A stretch of DNA of 64,000 bases from positions 124,001-188,000 of the forward strand of contig JAHHHB010000001.1 of assembly GCA_019359545.1 (NCBI GenBank). Direction: 5' to 3'. Every line of letters begins with the position of its first letter. Position 1 is the stretch's first letter. The stretch comes from Desmonostoc geniculatum HA4340-LM1. GTDB lineage: Bacteria; Cyanobacteriota; Cyanobacteriia; Cyanobacteriales; Nostocaceae. The position numbers and the translations under genes are program-made. This document shows positions 18,201 to 25,800 of the stretch, one piece after another. Under the pieces are notes generated by a model, which was given only the letters and a program-made list of their open reading frames with translations, made no database searches and was not told the origin of the DNA.

Positions 18201-20626
18201 TACCTGCAATTGAGCAGAAAAAGGCTTTAAATGTACGTTTGAACGGCATCAACTACAGATCCGAAAAAACGAAAAACGCCTTCGCTGAAGCTTTACAAAA
18301 CGGACACAAAGTGACATTACCTCCTGTTTTATCTGAGAATTCAGTGAAACCAAACCAGCCCATCCCCTCTGAAACTGCGGCTCCAACTCTCGCAGTCAGA
18401 GAGACAAACGGACATAAAAAAACACCCCTATCAATGAACGGTGTGACACCTCATATCGCCACCCAACCAGAGCAACAAATGAATCCTGTGACCCTTTTAA
18501 GTCAACCAGCCCAGGAATCTAAGATGCAACCAACACCAGAAAAACTTGCAAATTACCAACAACTTTTAGAAAGTTTAGAATACCTGCTGACACAGTTTCA
18601 GCAAAATCAAGCCGAGAATTTACAAGTTCACGGAAGTTATCTCAACCATCAAATGGAATACGCCAAAGCGTTTTTCCAACTGATGCAACAACAAAATTCC
18701 CTGTTGAGTGAAAGCAAATCCACCGCTGAAACCACCAAGTTGAGGCTAGTTGTCATGGAAAGCTTAGAGCGCAGCATGATGCAGTTTCACTCCCAACAAG
18801 GTGAAACCCTACGCATCCATGAGCAATATCTCCAAGAGCAACTGGAATATACCAAAAACTTTTTCCAACTCATACAGCAAGAGTATGCTCAAATCATCTC
18901 AGATGACGGAGCGGCTCTACTGAGTGAGAAACTCAGCAACGGCGTAGGACATCATTTTATCCCCTTCACCACAGAAACCGCTGTCACCGAAGAGGCATCA
19001 GTACCCCCGGCTACCAAAATAGCAGAAGCTTTACCTTCACCTGTAACTGAGCCAGTAGCGAAAAACAGCTCAACAGTCATCCAAGCACCCCTTCCCGCTC
19101 CCAAGGTAGTTGAGCCTGTAATCGAAACCTCTGTACTTCCCCAAATAGTACAGCCTGTAGTCGAAACTCCCCCAGTCCCCAGTCCCCAGTCCCCAGTCCC
19201 CAGTCCCCAATCCCCAGTCCCCAGCGCAACCATCGACATTGTTGATCTGGATAAAAACCTCCTAGCCATCACCAGCGACAAGACGGGCTACCCAGTGGAG
19301 ATGCTGGAAATGGATATGGACATGGAAGCAGATTTGGGGATTGACTCCATCAAACGGGTAGAAATCTTAGGGGCGCTACAGGAAATGTATCCCAACTTAC
19401 CCAAGCCCAATTTAGAAGAACTGGCAGAAAAACGCAGCATCGGTCAAGTTGTAGAATATCTGCAATCCCATGCTTCTAAAAGTGTTTCTGTAGAAATTGC
19501 AATTGGCGAAGTACAACAAGCAGTAGAGACTCCAGCAGAAGTTACCCCTGAAGTGAGCGTAGTTGTTGCATTCACCCCACAACCAGAACCAGAACCCGCA
19601 GCAACTAATGAATTTTCAAACTTGGGTGAAACTCTACTAGCCATCACCAGCGATAAAACCGGCTACCCGGTAGAAATGCTGGAACTAGAAATGGACATGG
19701 AAGCCGACTTGGGGATTGACTCCATTAAACGGGTAGAAATCTTAGGGGCGATGCAGGAAATGTACCCCAACTTACCCAAACCGAATATCGAGGAACTGGG
19801 AGAACTCCGCACCATCGGTCAAATAGTTGATTACCTACAGCAGCTAGCTGGAGGTGAAAAAAAAAAGTCTGAGCCTGAGTTTGTCCAACAACCGCCGGAA
19901 TTAGAGCATAATATCCAGCGCCGTCCCGCCAAACTCAGAACCCTACCACACCCAGATTATTTGGATTTCACGTTACCAGAGGGACACATCAGTTTAATCA
20001 CCGATGATGGTTCCCTCACTACTTACAAATTAACTGAATCCTTAATCGCCCAAGGCTGGAAAGTAGTAGTTATCAGTTTTCCCCAATCGTTGATTCCCCA
20101 GCAATCGCCCTTACCCGCAGGAGTAACCCGCGTCACCTTGGCAAACTTGAGTGAAGAACATCTCCAACAACAACTACAAGCGATCGCCACTCACTGCGGT
20201 AAGGTTGGGGCTTTCATCCATCTACATCCTATTTTTGTAGCAAATAACACCGGGACAATTCCCTATATCGAACAGGAAAAGGCGATCGTCAAGCACGTAT
20301 TTTTGATGGCGAAACACCTCAAACCCGCTCTAAACGAAGCCGCACAACATGGACGTAGTTGTTTCTGCACAGTAGCTCATCTCGATGGCGCCTTCGGTTT
20401 AGATTACAAAGTCAACTTCGGAGCGATCGCTGCTGGTTTATTTGGATTAACCAAAACTCTGAGATGGGAATGGCCAAAGGTATTTAGTAGAGCGATCGAC
20501 CTAAGTCCCAGACTTGACGCCAAACAGTCAGTAAACCACATCATAGCCGAACTTCACGACCCCAACCTTTATATTAGTGAAGTTGCTTACAGATCACAAG
20601 GACGAGTCACTTTAATTGCTGACTAA
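15275..20626 (+). CDS. hglE: Heterocyst glycolipid polyketide synthase HglE (KS-AT-ACP-ACP-structural KR)
   Basis: This 1783-residue iterative type I synthase subunit resembles PfaA of polyunsaturated fatty acid synthases. In order: ketosynthase (about 50-495; C253 in VDAACASS, H388 in EAHGTGT, H428 in QIGHTKAA), acyltransferase (about 620-950; S733 in GHSFGE), and two similar helical segments (about 1097-1145 and 1160-1208). A Pro-rich linker follows, then two ACPs with S1358 and S1483 in LGIDSIKR. The end (about 1560-1783) looks like the structural half of a ketoreductase. It builds the long-chain aglycone of heterocyst glycolipids. An alternative start at ATG 15371 has a better ribosome site (agagg). 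The linker is encoded by a heptamer repeat. It is the first gene of the run hglE-D-C-A-B. Confidence 0.88.
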   Translation: MSAHSIDTALAELESLIKNCEQAVIRSIEEKNMSSEKPASIHKINRQLQHNPIAIVGMASLLPQARTLREYWQNIVNKIDCITDVPSTHWSVEDYYDPNPRTPEDKTYCKRGGFIPEVDFNPMEFGIPPSILEVTDVSQLLSLVVAKEAMEDAGYGEQREFNREMVGVILGVAMAKQLGMPLSARLEYPIWEKALKSSGLSDEDTEKIVEKIKSAYVKWDENAFPGMLANVVAGRIANRLNFGGMNCVVDAACASSFGALKMAISELVEHRSDMMLTGGVDTDNTIMAYISFSKTPAVSPSENVKPFDAKSDGMMLGEGICMIVLKRLEDAERDNDKIYAVIKGIGTSSDGRYKSIYAPRKEGQVKALERAYEDAGFSPATVGLMEAHGTGTMAGDPTEFGSLHDFFALHDSKKQHIALGSVKSQIGHTKAAAGAASLVKTALALHHKVLPPTINITEPNPKLNIKNSAFYLNTETRPWIRAEGEAPRRAGVSSFGFGGTNYHVVLEEYQADQNHAYRLHSGANEVLVFAATPSQLLAKAEDILAKLRSRSDSAGVSPEAKSHYTKLVNECKSLEIPLFAARFGFVAQNLEETCKLLQVSIELLKNKGSATSWEHPQGIYYRASGVELGGKVVALFSGQGSQYLEMGRELVMNFPMMQRLHGYMDSLLLKDNLQPLSEIVFPHPVFEEAEKNVQIAALQRTEYAQPAIGVLSAGMYTILQQAGFRSDFVAGHSFGEITALWAAGVLSTEDYLFLVKARGQAMAAPEDPDHDAGSMLAVKEDISKVEAVLRHFPQVAIANQNSPSQFVLAGPTAEIAKVRQALQDKGYTAVLLPVSAAFHTPLIAFAQKSFAIATKSVQFQNPKIPVYSNVTSKQYPKEPQAIQKILETHLSNSVLFKQEIENIYAAGGTCFVEFGPRRILTNLVKEILGDRPHITVSLNPSTQKNSDRSLREAVVQLRVIGMALSNLDPYQLPQTIPAIEQKKALNVRLNGINYRSEKTKNAFAEALQNGHKVTLPPVLSENSVKPNQPIPSETAAPTLAVRETNGHKKTPLSMNGVTPHIATQPEQQMNPVTLLSQPAQESKMQPTPEKLANYQQLLESLEYLLTQFQQNQAENLQVHGSYLNHQMEYAKAFFQLMQQQNSLLSESKSTAETTKLRLVVMESLERSMMQFHSQQGETLRIHEQYLQEQLEYTKNFFQLIQQEYAQIISDDGAALLSEKLSNGVGHHFIPFTTETAVTEEASVPPATKIAEALPSPVTEPVAKNSSTVIQAPLPAPKVVEPVIETSVLPQIVQPVVETPPVPSPQSPVPSPQSPVPSATIDIVDLDKNLLAITSDKTGYPVEMLEMDMDMEADLGIDSIKRVEILGALQEMYPNLPKPNLEELAEKRSIGQVVEYLQSHASKSVSVEIAIGEVQQAVETPAEVTPEVSVVVAFTPQPEPEPAATNEFSNLGETLLAITSDKTGYPVEMLELEMDMEADLGIDSIKRVEILGAMQEMYPNLPKPNIEELGELRTIGQIVDYLQQLAGGEKKKSEPEFVQQPPELEHNIQRRPAKLRTLPHPDYLDFTLPEGHISLITDDGSLTTYKLTESLIAQGWKVVVISFPQSLIPQQSPLPAGVTRVTLANLSEEHLQQQLQAIATHCGKVGAFIHLHPIFVANNTGTIPYIEQEKAIVKHVFLMAKHLKPALNEAAQHGRSCFCTVAHLDGAFGLDYKVNFGAIAAGLFGLTKTLRWEWPKVFSRAIDLSPRLDAKQSVNHIIAELHDPNLYISEVAYRSQGRVTLIAD
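19170..19225 (+). repeat. In-frame heptamer array (ccccagt x8) inside hglE
   Basis: Eight consecutive 7-bp units: five ccccagt, one ccccaat, one ccccagt, one ccccagc. They encode VPSPQSPVPSPQSPVPS in the linker between the helical segments and the first ACP. The unit is of the kind found between genes in Nostocales. Seven is not a multiple of three, so copy-number change would shift the reading frame unless it occurs in threes. Confidence 0.9.
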
Positions 20627-20640
20627 CAAACTCTTTCTTT

Positions 20641-20743
20641 GCGCCTTTGCGCCTTTGCGTGAGGCCAAGAAATATTGCTCTTAAAGGCGTTGCTGATTAC
20701 AAGTATGAATTTAGTCTCACGCAAAGGCGCAAAGGCGCAAAGG
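20641..20743. repeat. Inverted pair of ctttgcgc octamer repeats between hglE and hglD
   Basis: The segment at 20641-20662 (cgcctttgcgcctttgcgtgag) is mirrored by 20717-20743 (ctcacgcaaaggcgcaaagg), so a transcript here could fold into a stem of about 20 bp. The same octamer repeat occurs at 22676-22701, 27730-27756 and, in another base version, inside hglC. It fills most of the 187-bp gap that separates the two halves of the ketoreductase. Confidence 0.75.
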
Positions 20744-20813
20744 TAAAAAGAATTTCATACTTGAATTGAGCAACGTCAAAAAAGCAAATTCATGCAGTTT
20801 TTTAAGAGGATTT

Positions 20814-22529
20814 ATGACCCAAACAGCCCAGCTTAGTCCATCATCTGTTTTTGTCGTTAGCGGCGGTGCAAAAGGGATTACGGCTGAGTGTACTATCAAA
20901 TTAGCACAGCAGCAACCCGGTAAATTTATTCTTCTCGGTCGTTCTGAATTATTAGAAACTGAGCCGGATTTTGCTCAAGATTGTGAAGAATCAGCATTGA
21001 AAAAACGCATCATGGAAAATCTTCTTGCTCAAGGAGAAAAACCCACACCCATGAATGTGCAAAAAATATATAACAAAATTACCTCCAGCCGCGAAATTAA
21101 AAATACTATCACCGCAATTGAAAAAACAGGAGCGAAAGCCGAATATATTAGTGTTGATGTTACAAATAAACAGGCTTTACAAGAAAAATTGGCTAAGATT
21201 GGGTCAATTACAGGCATTATACATGGTGCTGGTAACTTAGCCGATAAATTAATTGAAAAGAAAACAGAAGAGGATTTTGAAAAAGTTTATGCTGCCAAAG
21301 TTCAAGGATTAGAAAACCTGCTGAATTGTGTCAATCCTCATGAACTTCAGCATTTAGTTTTGTTTTCTTCTGTCACAGGATTCTATGGAAATATTGGTCA
21401 ATCTGATTACGCGATCGCTAATGAAATTTTGAATAAATCAGCCCATATTTTCAAGCAACAATATCCCTCATGTCATGTAGTGGCAATTAATTGGGGCGCT
21501 TGGGATAGTGGCATGGTGACAGCAGAATTAAAGAAGGTTTTTCAAGAGCGACAAATCGAAATAATTCCCATTGCAGTCGGGGCACAAATGCTCGTTAAAG
21601 AAATGGATCGTGCCAATCATGCAACTGCACAAGTTGTCATTGGTAGCCCACTCATTCCATTGGCTACAGAGCTAGATTCAGAACTACGAACCTATCGTAT
21701 CCGTCGCCAAATGACATTGGAGGCTAATCCATTTTTACACGATCATACTATTGCTGGTTCTCCAGTTTTGCCTGCGACTTGTGCCATGACTTGGATTATC
21801 AATTCTTGTGAACAATTATATCCAGGTTATAGGTTGTTCAATTACCAAGATTTCAAAGTTTTAAAGGGGATTACTTTCAATGAAAGCTTGGCGAAAGAAC
21901 ACATTTTAGACATAGAAGAAATTTCCAAAATTAACCATGAAAAAATCGAACTAAAAGCAAAAATCTGGAGTAAAAATCCAGAAGGTAAAATCCATTACCA
22001 TTTTAGCGCTCAACTGAATCTCCAGCGAGAAATCCCAATTGCACCCACCTATGAATCTCTCAATCTCGAACCAGATAATATTATCACCGCCACAGGAAAA
22101 GCTTTTTATCAAAATGGCGGAACCACATTATTTCATGGCCCAGCTTTTCAAGAAATCAAAAGAGTTTTAAACATCACTCCTGAAAAAATCACCACAGAAT
22201 GTCTTTGGCCAGAACTCAGCCCACAGCAACAAGGACAATTCCCCGTCCAATGGGTGAATCCTTATACAACTGACTTGAGTATGCACGCCTTATGGGTTTG
22301 GACACAACACTTTCATCAAGAAGGTTGTTTACCTGGAAAAGTAGAAAAATTTGAACAATTTGCAGCCATACCACATAACGAAACTTTTTACGTTTCTTGT
22401 GAAGTAAAAACTAAAACACCAAGTAGTGCGATCGCCAACTTCATCATACACGATCGCCACGGAAAAATCTATTCCCAAATGCTCAACGCCCACGCCATCA
22501 TTTGGTCAATGAAACTACTCAGAAGCTAA
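20814..22529 (+). CDS. hglD: HglD: ketoreductase-dehydratase subunit
   Basis: I choose ATG 20814 because agagga lies 6-7 nt upstream; the TTG at 20766 is less likely. The product has 571 residues. The N-terminal half is a catalytic ketoreductase: VVSGGAKGITAECT as NADPH loop, then FSSVTGFYGNIGQSDYA with S186 and Y199 as catalytic residues. The C-terminal half is a hot-dog dehydratase: NPFLHDHTIAGSPVLPATC with the likely catalytic H311, and later FHGPAFQEIKR. In PfaA-type enzymes the catalytic KR directly follows the structural KR half that here ends HglE. It reduces and dehydrates the beta-keto chain during aglycone synthesis. Confidence 0.82.
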   Translation: MTQTAQLSPSSVFVVSGGAKGITAECTIKLAQQQPGKFILLGRSELLETEPDFAQDCEESALKKRIMENLLAQGEKPTPMNVQKIYNKITSSREIKNTITAIEKTGAKAEYISVDVTNKQALQEKLAKIGSITGIIHGAGNLADKLIEKKTEEDFEKVYAAKVQGLENLLNCVNPHELQHLVLFSSVTGFYGNIGQSDYAIANEILNKSAHIFKQQYPSCHVVAINWGAWDSGMVTAELKKVFQERQIEIIPIAVGAQMLVKEMDRANHATAQVVIGSPLIPLATELDSELRTYRIRRQMTLEANPFLHDHTIAGSPVLPATCAMTWIINSCEQLYPGYRLFNYQDFKVLKGITFNESLAKEHILDIEEISKINHEKIELKAKIWSKNPEGKIHYHFSAQLNLQREIPIAPTYESLNLEPDNIITATGKAFYQNGGTTLFHGPAFQEIKRVLNITPEKITTECLWPELSPQQQGQFPVQWVNPYTTDLSMHALWVWTQHFHQEGCLPGKVEKFEQFAAIPHNETFYVSCEVKTKTPSSAIANFIIHDRHGKIYSQMLNAHAIIWSMKLLRS

Positions 22530-22802
22530 TATGGGAGAATTCAGAATACAGAATACAGAATTCAGAATTAACAATGCTTGTAGCTATAGGATAGAGAAAA
22601 GATAAAAAATATCTATGTGATGAACTCTGTTTATGACAAGCATTCTGATTCCTGAATTCTGACTCCTGAATTCTTCTTTGCGCCTTTGCGCCTTTGCGTG
22701 AGCTATTTCTTTAGCAACCGCGTCTTTAAAGTTTGGGGAACAGCGTAAATCCTGCCTTTTAAACATCTCTTGCCTAATACCCAAACTCGGAGCATATCAG
22801 CA

Positions 22803-25800
22803 GTGGAAAAAATAGCCATCATCGGATTATCATGCCTATTCCCAGACGCAAAAAACCCCGAACAATTCTGGAATAACATCCTTAATCAAAAAGATTCCAC
22901 ATCCTCTGCAACAATCGAAGAAATCGGAGTAAATCCGACAATCTTTCACAATCCAGTCAAAGGTACACCAGACAAAACCTATTCCCTCAAAGGCGGGTAC
23001 ATCCGCAACTTTCACTTCGATCCTAGTGAATACAATCTGCCATCAGAATTTCTTACTAGCTTAGATAATACCTTCAAATGGTCATTGTATGCAGCTAAGC
23101 AAGCAATTTTGCATAGTGGTTATTGGGGTAATCAAACTGTCCTCTCAAAATGCGGCGTTATCTTAGGTAATTTGTCATTCCCAACAAAATTATCTAATGA
23201 ATTATTCTCTCCAATTTACCAAAAAGCTATTACCCCTGCTCTCAGAGAACTTTTGCAAGATGAAGACCTTGATTTAGCTGCTCTGCCAACAGCAACTAAA
23301 GCGTCTTTGTACAATGCTCTGATATCTGGCTTACCAGCATCTATCATTGCTCAAGCTCTATCTTTATCCCAGATTAATTTATGTCTGGATGCTGCTTGTT
23401 CGTCATCATTTTATGCTATTAAACTAGCATCTCATTACTTATGGTCACACAAAGCTGATGTCATGTTAGCTGGAGCCATCAGTTGTGCAGATTCCCTATT
23501 TGTGCGGATGTTATTTTCTGGTGTTCAAGGATATCCAGAAAACGGCATCAGTCGCCCCTTAGATAAGTCCTCTAGAGGATTAATTCCCGCCGATGGTGTG
23601 GGGATGGTGATGCTGAAAAGATATTCAGATGCCATCAGAGATGGTGATAATATTCTCGCTACCATCTGCGGCAATGGACTTTCAAATGATGGCAAAGGTA
23701 AACATTTACTGAGTCCAAATCCTAAAGGACAAACCCTAGCTTTTGAACGAGCCTACAATGAGGCGAAAATTAGTCCCAAAACCATCGATTATTTAGAGTG
23801 TCACGCCACCGGCACCTTACTGGGAGATACAACCGAATTCAACTCCATCGAAACATTTTTTGGTCAAAATCAAGCTGCACCTCTGGTAGGTTCTGCCAAA
23901 GCAAATACTGGTCACTTGCTAACTGCTGCTGGCATGGTTGGCTTGACTAAGGTGATTTTGAGTATGTCGCATGGTGTAATTCCAGCAACCATGAATGTTT
24001 CCGAGCCTTTAGCGTCAGAAAATAGTACAATTTCCGCCGATAAAATTGTTAGAACAGCTACAGCATGGCCTAATAATAACGCACCAATTAAACGGGCAGC
24101 AATCAGCGCTTTTGGTTTTGGTGGTACTAATTCTCATCTGATTTTAGAACAAGGAACTACAACACAACCAGTTGAATTAAATGCGCCTGTTCCATCTGTC
24201 AAAATTGCGATTGTCGGCATGGATGCCTTTTTTGGTAATTGCAATGGGTTAGATGCTTTTGAACGGAGTATTTATGATGGAACCCAGCATTTTACTTCTC
24301 TACCGCCTCAAAGATGGCACGGTATAGAAAATCAAGAAAGCGTCCTGAAAGAGTACGGTTTAGCAGATGGTAAAGCACCGATAGGGGCATATATCAAAGA
24401 TTTTGAAATCGATACTTTATCGTGCAAAATCCCACCCAATGAAATCGAAAAATTAAACCCCCAACAATTATTGCTCCTCAAGGTTAGCGATCGCGCCGCC
24501 AAAGATGCGAAACTACAGGAGGGCGACAATGTGGCAGTTATTGTCGCCGCCGAGACAGAATTCTCTGTGCATCAGCTACAGCAAAGATGGAATTTGTCTT
24601 GGCAGGTTAAAGACGGCTTATCCAACCAAGGAATTTCTTTGCCTGACGAACAACTGGCGCAACTGGAAACCATCGTCAAAGATAGCATTCACCAACCAGT
24701 AGAAATCGGCGAATATGTGAGTCACATCGCCAACATCATGGCAAGTCGGATTTCAGCTTTGTGGAATTTCACTGGCCCAGCATTCACCATCAGCGCCGGC
24801 GAAAATTCTACCTTCAAGGCGTTGGAAGTTGCCCAAATGCTACTCGCCACTGGAGAAGTAGACGCGGTGGTTGTTGGTGCAGTAGATTTAGCCGGTGGTG
24901 TAGAGAATGTCTTGTTCCGCAACCAATTTGCACCAATTAATACAGGTGTCAACACCTTGGGTTATGACCAACAAGCTAACGGCTGGACAGTTGGCGAAGG
25001 TGCCGGTGCTGTTGTCCTCAAACGCTACGAAGCTGCAAAACAAGACAACGAACGCATCTATGCAGTCATTGATGCTATAAGTTTCGCACAAGATAATTCT
25101 CCGAAATCTCAAAATCCTCTCTGCGCCTCTGCGCCTCTGCGTGACAGAAATCATCCTGATGCTTCATCTATCACCAACGTCTGCAAACAAGCCTTCCAGA
25201 TGGCAGATATTCAACCCACAGATGTTAACTATGTAGAAGTCTTTGGTAGCGGCGTTCCCCAGGAAGATGAAGCCGAAATCACGGGTTTACTGCAAGCTTA
25301 CCCGAAAGTCGGCAATGGTTTGCATTGTGCATTGGGCAGCGTCAAAGCCAATATCGGCCACACCTATACTGCATCGGGAATTGCTAGCTTAATCAAAACG
25401 GCTCTGTGTCTTTATTACAGGTATATTCCCGCCACCCCGAAATGGTCTGGTGTCAAAACACCGCAAGTATGGGAAGGTAGCCCCTTCTATGTGGCAATGG
25501 AATCAAGACCTTGGTTTGTCGATAAAGGCGCTACACGCAGAATAGCAGCAATTAATGGCATAGGGATAGATGGCAGTTACGCCCATTTAATCTTATCGGA
25601 GGAACCCAGCCAAGAGGAGCGGGACAACAGATATTTGCAGCAAATGCCTTTTCATCTGTTTCCCATAGCAGTTAGCGATCGCTCCACAATACCAGATTTG
25701 CTTAACCAACTCCAACAATCCATCGAAGCTAGTTCTGCTTTATCAGCTACCGCCAGTCAAACATTCGCTACCTTTCAACAGCATTCTCATGCAAAATACG

